From the NCBI GenBank assembly GCA_016169945.1, contig JADLSH010000103.1:230001-294000 (forward strand): a stretch of 64,000 nt of DNA, written 5' to 3'. Position 1 is the stretch's first letter. The number at the start of each line of letters is the position of its first letter. Origin of the DNA: Trachythela sp. YZ-2020 (taxonomy: Eukaryota > Cnidaria > Anthozoa > Malacalcyonacea > Clavulariidae). A program made the position numbers and the translations under genes. The notes below the pieces were generated by a model. That model ran no database searches. It was not told the DNA's origin and saw nothing but the letters and a program-made list of their open reading frames with translations. This document shows, piece by piece, positions 46,026-55,949 of this stretch.

Positions 46026-47983
46026 GAGGAGGGTGGACAGCTGTCACGTGAATTTCTCGACCAATGAAATCGCGCTATTTTTCCATCGTGTTTGTCAAAA
46101 TTCTTGGTCGTGTAATTTGCATTGCACGCAGAAATACTTGAAAAATACATATTAATATTTTTAAAAATCTATAAAAAAGCAAGCGTGGCTTTCACATTAT
46201 ATAAGGACTTGCGACATCTGCGAAAACCTTTGAGGTAAGTGTCATTTTTAAACTTATTTTGAGCATCAAAGTTTGTCGTGTCTTCGTTACGTGATGACTC
46301 ATGGCCGCGTCTGTTTACAACTTTCAAAGTAAAATATCTAGAATTCATGGTTCGATTTTTCATTTTTGCAAAAAGTCAAGATAAATGTATAACCAAAAAA
46401 TCTGGAGGTCCCAGAGGGTCCCCCCCGTTTTCGAATATTCGATATTGAAATGACCAATGACCATACAACTTTCAACTTTTTTCCTTATTTGCGCCTTATT
46501 GTGCCTGCCGACATTGCGCCACCAAAGCTTGTTTTTCCTAATGAATCTTTGAACTTCGTCTGTTTACAACTTTCAAAAATAAATATCTAGAATTCATGGT
46601 TCGATTTTTCTATTTTTGCAAAAAGTCAAGATAAATGTATAAACTAAAAATTCTAGTAAGGGTCCTGTAGAGGTCCCCGGCAGTTTCGTTTTCGAGATAT
46701 TCGGAAAATGACTCATACTCATCATTTCTTTTTCCAAAATGGAATTATTGGTGGCCTGACGACATTGCGCCACCAAAGCTTGTTTTTCCCAATGAATGAA
46801 TCTTTTTAATATGAAGAGCGTTATTCTTTATTCTTTAGAGTAAGCGTTAAAGTACTTTTTGAATGAATTTTAGGAGATTTAGGAGTTATTTGCGTGTTGT
46901 TTAGAGATTTTATATCTGGGCTAGTGTCTGGCTCTGTCTGCAATTTTGTTGTCTGACGGCCCACTCGACTCGCAAATATCGAATATTTTGTCCTTGTTAT
47001 TCAATTTTTTTCCTGGAATGCATCCATGCTATTTCAATAACTATTGATCTACCTACTGGTGAGCAGTATTTTGTATGGTAAACGTTATTTTTATCTTTTA
47101 TGTAGGCTGTACGTCCGCTACGTCGTCATATTGTATTAATCCGATGCCATTTCTGTCAACAATCTTTGAAGTTGAACATCTCGAATTTCCACAATTGACG
47201 CAGTGATTACTCGTATTTTTCTGAAGAAGTGGACTTTACTGTTTAAAATAAGTGCTGAGTTTTAGAAGAAAATTTGTTGTTTCTTTACAGATTTGTATTT
47301 TGGTTTGAATTCTATCATTGTATTGTTAATTTGCCTTCTTGGTGGATATTTGCTTTCTTTAATATTTCTTTATATATGTAGAGAATGAGCAGAGATATTA
47401 TTATATTTTATGCATGTGTTATGTATTTTCAATAAAAAGGGAACTGTATATTACTGTAAAGTTTGTTTTGTCTACATTTCACCAGTAATTTCTGTTGCAA
47501 AAGATCAATCTGGCCAATAAATATTTAGTTAACTGTCTGTACTACACTCCTCACTAGTTGCACTATGTACATTACAAATACAGACGATCCAGGCAGTGCC
47601 AATGGGTCAGCTTATGAAATCATTTACTTAAGTATATAAAATGCAATACGTGCAACACTGAACAACGTGTCCACAAATACATATAGAATTTTCAACACAA
47701 CATTTATATTGACCACAAGATCAGTTGATCACACGCAGCCTTTGATATTTCTGCGCAAATAAATCCATTAAACGGACTCAAAGAGCCTTGTTATACATCG
47801 ATATACAAACACTAAACACATCCATAATGATGGCATTGAGTCTCTGGATCAATAGCGTCCATTTTCGCAGAATTATTGCTGAGATCAGAGATGTTGACAA
47901 CGCATAAACGCATAAATGAGGCCGCACGTGGAAACATACGCTCATTATCCATGATGCTTTGCGGCCTGCTGTCCAACCTCCTC
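46026..47983. mobile_element. 2-kb TIR element inserted in the MULE gene
   Basis: The left end GAGGAGGGTGGACAGC and the complement of the right end GAGGAGGTTGGACAGC are 16-bp TIRs. TCTTCAGATTCA stands before it (46014-46025) and just after it (47985-47996), one base off the right end. The interior contains a direct duplication of about 255 bp (46,298-46,555 and 46,556-46,800). Near 47,812-47,970 a minus-strand frame (ERMFPRAASFMRLCVVNISD) looks coding-like but is not recognised. Confidence 0.75.
46298..46800. repeat. Direct duplication, ~255-bp unit, two copies
   Basis: GTCTGTTTACAACTTTCAAA, ATCTAGAATTCATGGTTCGA, and CGACATTGCGCCACCAAAGC occur in the same order in both units. It lies inside the element that splits the MULE. 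Confidence 0.8.
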
Positions 47984-49680
47984 TTCTTCAGATTCAAGAC
48001 TTCATTAAAATTTTGGTACGGACGGTGAAAAAGATCTTTCAGATGCTTTGAGTGAAGCATCTTCGGTGTTTCGTCCATTTCGGCGATTTTGCACTTCTTA
48101 AAGTAAATGAGACTGTGGGCACATTACGCAGAAATATTACGCAAACAAGATGGAACCGTTTAAGACAAAGGTTTGCTGGACGCAACAAGCGAGGAAGAAT
48201 TGGACGCCATCCTTGCTTCGCTGAAGGTCCCGTGGTGTAAGAGAGAGAATGAGGAATCTGGAAGCAAGTTTCATGAATGGATGATTGAAATGTCTGATAT
48301 GATGAAACGCTCCATGGTTGCGAGTGTCAGAACTAAAGCTGGACTTGATTTACTTCCTGACAAGTTTCATATCAATGATTCCGCAAAAATAAAAGTCGGC
48401 GATTGCGGCACAAAACCCGTGGTAAAGAATTGGATGAAATGTCTTTTTCAAAATCTATAAAAGAGCTAATAGAAGATGATCAAGAGATAGAGTTTATTTT
48501 ATCCCTTTGCGGATGTTCAGAACAATATGAATTACGAGAAGTGCTTAGCCAATTGCTTGTACCGAGCAACGAATGATTTGACGTTAAAGAAGATCAGAAA
48601 AGAAAAAAAGTCGAATCTGTTTACTCAGCGTCGATGGAACAGCGGCACGAAATCGGAGATAATCAAAAATCCCAAGCCCGCGTGTGCTCTGGTCGCATTG
48701 ACCCGATTCCACCGGCATCAAAAGATCTATCTCTTCCTCCATCGTCAGTAACGTCTGAACTTTATCATCACTTCGTTGCCCAGATATGGCTTAAAGCGAA
48801 GAGAATATTAAATGGAAAAGATTCGGTTTTTCCAGCGCTATCCCGAGATGAATCAGTCAAAGCTTTTTCGGTGGTGTCAGAATCAATCAATATACCAAAT
48901 GTTGTGCAAATCTATAGTGGGTCAAGAATGTCATGTACTTGTAAGAACTACAAGCCACAGAAAATCTGTTCCCATGTTGTTAGCGCTGCTGATAACCAGA
49001 ATGTGCTTCAAGAATTTGTAGCATGGTTCATCAAGCAAAAGAATCCTACAAATTTGCCAGCGGTTGCATCCATGAACGTTAATACAAAAGCTTCAGGTCG
49101 GATAGCAACAGAAAGCAGAAAAGATCCTATTCAGTCTGATGCTTCTTCTCTAGTAACAACCTCTTCTGCGCAACCGAACACAGTTACTAGTAATGAAACT
49201 AGTGAAATCCCGTCGCGGTCTCAGTCTCCTTGCTACCAATTTCGCGGATCAGTGGTGCCGCACCGTGTTGGTTTCGAAATGGAAGGTCAAAACGCAGTGT
49301 TTTCGCAAATGTTCAATGGGAAAAGCAAGTTTGTTATTTTCCGTTGTTGGCAAAACTTCACATCAAAATGCGTAAGTTTGGTCAGCAAAAGCGCAATGCG
49401 GTTACCTAGGCTAGACGCGCTATGTCCGTTACGTAAAAACATAGGTTTCTACATTAGGTTTATATTCTGGGTTTTTCTGCACAAAAACAGCCAACTAAGA
49501 CAGTAAACTTCATTCTGCATGCTATAAGTCTTTAATGTGGACGCTTGTGAGTACGTTAAGCATCGGTTTTGGGCAATGTATTGGCCAAGTTATCTATCCA
49601 CGTTAGAAGTCCATCTACCCTTATTCAATTTTGGCTTGAAAGAAGAAGCTGTATATCTACGCTATTAGAGTAAAGTTTGG

Positions 49681-49686
49681 TGCGTT
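49681..49686. repeat. 6-bp target duplication of the giant palindrome, left
   Basis: TGCGTT before the terminal AG, repeated at 55426-55431 after the terminal CT. Confidence 0.85.
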
Positions 49687-49754
49687 AGTAGGTTAACCCC
49701 CCCATATAGCGTACAAAGGGATGCCGACAATGACGTCATACCGCCAATGACGTA

Positions 49755-49875
49755 ATGACCGGAAATACCTGCCCACATTTGGAATTAATGATGTACGTTC
49801 ATGAATTAATTACCCGCCCACATTTGGAATTAATGATGTACGTTCATGAATTAATTACCTGCCCACATGAATTAT
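49755..49875. repeat. ~50-bp tandem repeat near left end (2 copies)
   Basis: The unit contains CCCACATTTGGAATTAATGA followed by TGTACGTTCATGAATTAATT. There are two full units here against three in the right arm. Confidence 0.85.
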
Positions 49876-51059
49876 TAAGTATGCACGTTCAACTACGTGT
49901 ATCCGGTTTTAATCAAGATGACGTAATGACATGTTTAGTTATATTTAGTGTGCGTTTCAAATGTACTATACATGCCTATAAAAAACGAAAATTGATACCA
50001 CCACATGAAATACTTTGATAATCACGCATTTATCAAGCCAATAGTGATTTCCCACTGCCTAAGTTTTATAAAACATCGAGCTGGTTGAGAAGCGTACAAT
50101 ACACAAACAACGACTCTTTTAAGAGCTACCAAATATACTAAAGGAATTAAACGAAACATTCGTTTCATGTTTACACAGTGTATAGTATGCACTGATCACA
50201 TTTCGCTTAGAGTCAATACCCCCAACGCATGGACAGATCAAACATTTATAATACGCATTGATCGCATTTCGCTGAATATCAATACCTTTCGTATGAGATT
50301 CTTCGATAATCACACATCTATCAAGCCAATAGTCGTTTTTCACTGCTCAAGTTTTAGTATAACGCACTTATCTGTGAGATAGGAAGACTTCTAATCTTAC
50401 TCACACTAATGAGAACACAACACTAATTAAGGCTATACTGCAGAGGCTGTTGCTCGCGAAGTTGAAAATTGATACCCCCACATGAAATACTTTGAAAATC
50501 ACGCATTTATCAAGCCAATAGTGATTTCCCACTGACTAAGTTTTATTACTAGCTTACTAGCTTAGCTGTGAGATACAAAGGAATTGAATAATTTTTGACA
50601 GCTAATTGGGATATAAAATAATGATTTCCGACTTAGCAGCACGAGTCTAAGTAAAACATTTTGATCTATGCACACATATTTTGTTAGTCAGAAACTCATC
50701 CTCAAAATATACACCTAGTTAGCACTGATAAGACCTTTTTATTATGACACTACACAATCGTCTCTCTCTCCTTTTGCGATAAAAATGTGGACATGTTTGT
50801 GAGGCACTTATTGCTGATTTTTGACGTGCTATAGCGATGTTTACTATAGATGCTTACTGATGTTTACTTTGGCATGCTGTGTTCAATGAGCCGTGCGCAT
50901 AAATTTAGGTTGATCTATGCACACATATTTTATTAGTCATTGACACTACTCAGTTCACGAATCCTTTAAGCGTGATATCGCCACATTGTACAAGTTTTTC
51001 TAGCTGTACCATTCCTTTTGCATAGCGCACACATCCTTCTTGAATTCCATCGCCTTCGT

Positions 51060-51510
51060 ATTTTTCTCATGCGTCTTCGCATTAAGTTCGCATTTTTCTC
51101 ATGCGTCTTCGCATTAAGTTCGCATTTTTCTCATGCGTCTTCGCATTAAGGCCTTTGTGGCCCTATGCGCCTTCGCATTTTGCTTCGCATTCTTCGCATT
51201 TTGCTCATGCGTCTTCGCATTAAGGCCCGTCGTGGCTCGAAGGCCCGGAATATCTCAGCCTAGCTGACACTTATAGTCTTAAGTTCGCATTCTGTTTATG
51301 CGTCTTCGCATTAAGGCCATTGTGGCCCTATGCACCTTCGCATTTTGCTCATGCGTCTTCGCATTAAGTTCGCATTTTTCTCATGCGTCTTCGCATTAAG
51401 TTCGCATTTTGCTCATGCGTCTTCGCATTTACTTCGCATTCTGTTCATGCGTCTTCGCATTCTGCTCATGCGCCTTCGCATTCCGCCCATGCGCCTTCGC
51501 ATTAAGGCCC
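51060..51510. repeat. TGCGAAGACGCATGA tandem array, left arm
   Basis: About 15 copies of a 20-32-bp unit, read here as the complement (CATGCGTCTTCGCATTAAGT). Spacing varies because two sub-units (with or without AAGTTCGCATTTT) alternate. Mirrored at 53575-54020, with a shorter run in the centre (52375-52555). Confidence 0.9.
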
Positions 51511-51700
51511 GATTGATAGCAAGGCTTTCGTCCTTCCTACGGGAGAAGCAACTTTGTGAGCGTATCCGTGTGTAATGTTCGCACACCTCAATAACAAACA
51601 AATTTTAATACAAAATAATACAATTTTTTCTCAATACAAAAGTGGTTTAACATTAGTTTAGGCAAAAAAAAACAAAAAAATATATATATACAAAAAATGT

Positions 51701-52435
51701 TCAATTGGAATCTTCGTCGTTGTTAGAGCAGCGTCTTTCACTCACCAGCTTTTCAAAAAGAAATTTCCTCTTTTCAATAGCAGCAGCCAAAGCTTCGTCA
51801 GGATCGAAATCGTCGTCGTCAATGAGTGCATCTCTGGTTTTCATTATTTTCCGCTGTATTGGATCCCTTTTTAACGCCCTCATCCAAACCATTCGTTCTA
51901 AATAGGCTTTTTGAAGTTCTTCTCGTAGTCTCAATAAATACAGTGGGCTAGCTTTCGCTAGAGCATCTTCCTCATTAAAACCTTTGTCTCCGAATTCTTG
52001 CAATAATTCTTCGCACTCCGGAATCAACTTTTCTTGTGCGATACCTATTAGTGTCCCCCATGGATCCAATTCATCTTCATCAACTGTCTCGTCATTCTCA
52101 CTGCTTTCCTCGGCGTTCTCACTGCTTTCATCGTCACCTGTTTCGGCATTCTCACTACTTTCATCATCATGTGATGAGGTTGTTACATATTCATCCGATT
52201 CTGTATAGCGGGATCTCTTTCGGGGAATTTCATCATCTGTGATCACTTTATCATATACTGGCTTATTTTCGTATTCCATCACGGAGTCTTCGTTAAAACT
52301 ATGAGTGTTTGCGTATGCGCAATGGCTCGCTTTGTGTCGCCTGATATTATAATTAGATGAAAACCGTTTTAGACATCTTCGCATTCTGTTCATGCGTCTT
52401 CGCATTCTGCTCATGCGTCTTCGCACTCTGCTCAT
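51701..52435 (-). pseudogene. Zinc-finger gene, left-arm copy, 5' end replaced
   Basis: The same protein as 52679-53377 from residue CLKRF to the stop, with only two visible substitutions (a Ser for Phe after NED, and an Asp for Glu in the KTREALID segment). The first finger Cys pair is lost: upstream of CLKRF the frame runs into the TGCGAAGACGCATGA array and reads MSRMRRRMNRMRR-like repeats. The finger cannot form and the TATA box of the right copy is absent. It is open through its length, yet probably not expressed as the proper protein. Confidence 0.75.
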
Positions 52436-52699
52436 GCGTCTTCAGCCTTGTTATCAATGGGCTTCCGGGAGGCAAAGGGCCTTAATGCGAAGGCGCATGA
52501 GCAGAATGCGAAGACGCATGAGCAGAATGCGAAGACGCATGAACAGAATGCACATGCATACTGTCTGAATCGCGTTCAAACTAGTTCGTCTGAATTGTCC
52601 CACAAGCGAACCATGCGTTTATCGACTATATAACTAGCCACTCTTGACTTTCGTTTCATTCCTTGGGTGTAGTAGACTATGGGTTCTTATCAGTGTGAT
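52379..52699. other. Unique centre of the palindrome
   Basis: 321 bp not shared by the arms. The left half is TGCGAAGACGCATGA-type repeats in opposing orientations (they meet near 52,440-52,480). The right half carries the promoter and first codons of the right-arm zinc-finger gene. Confidence 0.85.
52627..52633 (+). promoter_or_regulatory. TATA box of the right-arm zinc-finger gene
   Basis: TATATAA 46 bases before the ATG at 52679, in the unique centre and therefore present only for the right-arm copy. The short spacing would give a very compact leader. Confidence 0.55.
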
Positions 52700-53377
52700 A
52701 GATGTCTAAAACGGTTTTCATCTAATTATAATATCAGGCGACACAAAGCGAGCCATTGCGCATACGCAAACACTCATAGTTTTAACGAAGACTTCGTGAT
52801 GGAATACGAAAATAAGCCAGTATATGATAAAGTGATCACAGATGATGAAATTCCCCGAAAGAGATCCCGCTATACAGAATCGGATGAATATGTAACAACC
52901 TCATCACATGATGATGAAAGTAGTGAGAATGCCGAAACAGGTGACGATGAAAGCAGTGAGAACGCCGAGGAAAGCAGTGAGAATGACGAGACAGTTGATG
53001 AAGATGAATTGGATCCATGGGGGACACTAATAGGTATCGCACAAGAAAAGTTGATTCCGGAGTGCGAAGAATTATTGCAAGAATTCGGAGACAAAGGTTT
53101 TAATGAGGAAGATGCTCTAGCGAAAGCTAGCCCACTGTATTTATTGAGACTACGAGAAGAACTTCAAAAAGCCTATTTAGAACGAATGGTTTGGATGAGG
53201 GCGTTAAAAAGGGATCCAATACAGCGGAAAATAATGAAAACCAGAGAAGCACTCATTGACGACGACGATTTCGATCCTGACGAAGCTTTGGCTGCTGCTA
53301 TTGAAAAGAGGAAATTTCTTTTTGAAAAGCTGGTGAGTGAAAGACGCTGCTCTAACAACGACGAAGATTCCAATTGA
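52679..53377 (+). CDS. C2H2 zinc-finger protein with acidic middle, 232 aa, intact copy
   Basis: Intronless 232-residue protein starting at ATG 52679 behind a TATA box. Residues 6-27 form one zinc finger (CDRCLKRFSSNYNIRRH, last ligand Cys: C-x2-C-x12-H-x4-C). There follows a basic KRSRY patch, an acidic Ser/Glu tract with repeated ESSENAE (about residues 80-105), and a helical charged C-terminal half (WGTLIGIAQEKLIPECEELL, LRLREELQKAYLERMVWMRA, DPDEALAAAIEKRKFLFEKL). A dim memory links the C-terminal region to multicopy invertebrate zinc-finger proteins, but I cannot name the family. It is the only fully intact reading frame in the palindrome, so it may drive the element's maintenance or be a captured gene. 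DNA binding is inferred from the finger. Confidence 0.75.
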   Translation: MGSYQCDRCLKRFSSNYNIRRHKASHCAYANTHSFNEDFVMEYENKPVYDKVITDDEIPRKRSRYTESDEYVTTSSHDDESSENAETGDDESSENAEESSENDETVDEDELDPWGTLIGIAQEKLIPECEELLQEFGDKGFNEEDALAKASPLYLLRLREELQKAYLERMVWMRALKRDPIQRKIMKTREALIDDDDFDPDEALAAAIEKRKFLFEKLVSERRCSNNDEDSN

Positions 53378-53574
53378 ACATTTTTTGTATATATATATAT
53401 ATTTATTTTTTTTGCCTAAACTAATGTTAAACCACTTTTGTATTGAGAAAAAATTGTATTATTTTGTATTAAAATTTGTTTGTTATTGAGGTGTGCGAAC
53501 ATTACACACGGATACGCTCACAAAGTTGCTTCTCCCGTAGGAAGGACGAAAGCCTTGCTATCAATCGGGCCTTA

Positions 53575-54020
53575 ATGCGAAGGCGCATGGGCGGAATGCG
53601 AAGGCGCATGAGCAGAATGCGAAGACGCATGAACAGAATGCGAAGTAAATGCGAAGACGCATGAGCAAAATGCGAACTTAATGCGAAGACGCATGAGAAA
53701 AATGCGAACTTAATGCGAAGACGCATGAGCAAAATGCGAAGGTGCATAGGGCCACAATGGCCTTAATGCGAAGACGCATAAACAGAATGCGAACTTAAGA
53801 CTATAAGTGTCAGCTAGGCTGAGATATTCCGGGCCTTCGAGCCACGACGGGCCTTAATGCGAAGACGCATGAGCAAAATGCGAAGAATGCGAAGCAAAAT
53901 GCGAAGGCGCATAGGGCCACAAAGGCCTTAATGCGAAGACGCATGAGAAAAATGCGAACTTAATGCGAAGACGCATGAGAAAAATGCGAACTTAATGCGA
54001 AGACGCATGAGAAATATACG
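53575..54020. repeat. TGCGAAGACGCATGA tandem array, right arm
   Basis: Mirror image of 51060-51510, with the same alternation of GCAAAATGCGAACTTAATGC and GAGAAAAATGCGAACTTAA sub-units. Confidence 0.9.
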
Positions 54021-55199
54021 AAGGCGATGGAATTCAAGAAGGATGTGTGCGCTATGCAAAGGAATGGTACAGCTAGAAAACTTGTACAATGTGGCGATAT
54101 CACGCTTAAAGGATTCGTGAACTGAGTAGTGTCAATGACTAATAAAATATGTGTGCATAGATCAACCTAAATTTATGCGCGCACGGCTCATTGAACACAG
54201 CATGCCAAAGTAAACATCAGTAAGCATCTATAGTAAACATCGCTATAGCACGTCAAAAATCAGCAATAAGTGCCTCACAAACATGTCCACATTTTTATCG
54301 CAAAAGGAGAGAGAGACGATTGTGTAGTGTCATAATAATAAGGTCTTATCAGTGCTAACTAGGTGTATATTTTGAGGATGAGTTTCTGACTAACAAAATA
54401 TGTGTGCATAGATCAAAATGTTTTACTTAGACTCGTGCTGCTAAGTCGGAAATCATTATTTTATATCCCAATTAGCTGTCAAAAATTATTCAATTCCTTT
54501 GTATCTCACAGCTAAGCTAGTAAGCTAGTAATAAAACTTAGTCAGTGGGAAATCACTATTGGCTTGATAAATGCGTGATTTTCAAAGTATTTCATGTGGG
54601 GGTATCAATTTTCAACTTCGCGAGCAACAGCCTCTGCAGTATAGCCTTAATTAGTGTTGTGTTCTCATTAGTGTGAGTAAGATTAGAAGTCTTCCTATCT
54701 CACAGATAAGTGCGTTATACTAAAACTTGAGCAGTGAAAAACGACTATTGGCTTGATAGATGTGTGATTATCGAAGAATCTCATACGAAAGGTATTGATA
54801 TTCAGCGAAATGCGATCAATGCGTATTATAAATGTTTGATCTGTCCATGTGTTGGGGGTATTGACTCTAAGCGAAATGTGATCAGTGCATACTATACACT
54901 GTGTAAACATGAAACGAATGTTTCGTTTAATTCTTTTAGTATATTTGGTAGCTCTTAAAAGAGTCGTTGTTTGTGTATTGTACGCTTCTCAACCAGCTCG
55001 ATGTTTTATAAAACTTAGGCAGTGGGAAATCACTATTGGCTTGATAAATGCGTGATTATCAAAGTATTTCATGAATTTTCGTTTTTTATAGGCATGTATA
55101 GTACATTTGAAACGCACACTAAATATAACTAAACATGTCATTACGTCATCTTGATTAAAACCGGATACACGTAGTTGAACGTGCATACTTAATAATTCA

Positions 55200-55350
55200 T
55201 GTGGGCAGGTAATTAATTCATGAACGTACATCATTAATTCCAAATGTGGGCGGGTAATTAATTCATGAACGTACATCATTAATTCCGAATGTGGGAGGGT
55301 AATTAATTCATGAACGTACATCATTAATTCCAAATGTGGGCAGGTATTTC
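55200..55350. repeat. ~50-bp tandem repeat near right end (3 copies)
   Basis: Complement of the left-arm repeat with one extra unit, whose text differs slightly (CCGAATGTGGGAGGG). The extra unit is the largest length difference between the arms. Confidence 0.85.
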
Positions 55351-55431
55351 CGGTCATTACGTCATTGGCGGTATGACGTCATTGTCGGCATCCCTTTGTA
55401 CGCTATATGGGGGGGTTAACCTACTTGCGTT

Positions 55432-55949
55432 TGCAAACCACAGTAAGTATATAGATAATAATTTGTTTGTTTGCGATAGTCATAGTTCGCGCGAAATGTT
55501 CCACATAAAAAAGACGTTTAGCATAATTTTCGTTATTTCATGCATGATCAAAGTTCTGTTTGTTATCTGTAAAGTACCATTTCATTTGTTCAGTTGCCCA
55601 GGCGTATGTATTCTTGTAGGCTTAATTCTGCGCTAAGTTCATGTATTCTTTCGATTTAAAAGCGCGGCTAAAATCGGTTATTAGCGCATGCTAATCGTTA
55701 GTAATTGCATTTTATTATCATTTTATGTCTATTATCAAGTATATATATTAGTATTAGTTTGCATGCTATATTTATACAGTAGTTGGTTTACTATAGTTAG
55801 TTTTGTTTTACTTATTATATTCTAGTTCGAACCGACACAATCAGTCTCGACACTAGCTATCGACACTATCGTCTAATATATCTTATATAACTACAATATA
55901 CCACGATAAACGACAATCCAACCAGCAAATTATAGACATTCAGCAATCT
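55432..55949. other. No gene seen
   Basis: AT-rich flank to the right of the palindrome. It may contain 5' sequence of the retroelement that follows, but no motif is clear. Confidence 0.4.

Larger units (their letters stand above)
44703..49506 (+). pseudogene. MULE transposase gene, split by an inserted element
   Basis: Left part 44703-46025, right part from 47997. The left part runs from a basic N-terminus (RRKTTYNLSRIRQRRN) through QYRFTGQERRIELSSHGNLK and NLKSLPASEAVAKTRKDLG to the first catalytic Asp (SVDPTFNFGEFSVTP) and GPIFIHHTKTKTTYAQFFFK. The right part resumes with the second Asp (TDGEKDLSDAL), HLRCFVHF, and a SWIM zinc finger near 48,930 (MSCTCKNYKPQKICSHVV). MULE transposases cut and paste DNA with a DDE site. 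Stops (TGA near 45186, TAA near 45346) and several frameshifts add to the insertion. The family call is firm from the motif order; the ends of the element were not found. Confidence 0.85.
49687..55425. mobile_element. 5.7-kb palindromic element with Polinton-like termini
   Basis: The left arm (49687-52378) is the reverse complement of the right arm (52700-55425) at roughly 99% by eye, with a 321-bp unique spacer. The ends read AGTAGGTTAACCCCCCCATA and its complement. AG...CT termini with a 6-bp duplication are the hallmark of Polinton/Maverick elements, although IS3EU and Dada elements also make 6-7-bp duplications. None of the Polinton genes (protein-primed polymerase, integrase, ATPase, capsid) is present, so if related it is a non-autonomous derivative. 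Content per arm: 50-bp tandem repeats near the end, CRE-like TGACGTCA, a long array of TGCGAAGACGCATGA units, and a zinc-finger gene. An assembly or cloning palindrome is possible, but matched termini plus a target duplication argue for a real element. Confidence 0.85.

Noticed and set aside
51330..51601. Open frames reading repeated MRRRM or HLRILLMRLRI
   Set aside because: They are translations of the TGCGAAGACGCATGA array, in both orientations; repeat structure explains them.
51984..52242. Ser-rich open frames antisense to the left zinc-finger copy (and the mirrored ones at 52836-53094)
   Set aside because: They are complements of the acidic Ser/Glu codons of the real gene and have no independent support.
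51060..54020. CRISPR-like array
   Set aside because: Units are contiguous or nearly so, with no unique spacers, and the surroundings are eukaryotic; it is a plain tandem repeat.
49687..55425. Dismissing the palindrome as an assembly artefact
   Set aside because: Arms differ (2 against 3 tandem units, a short insertion near 49,990, two codon changes), the centre is unique, and the outer flanks differ while sharing a 6-bp duplication. An artefact is not excluded but is less likely.
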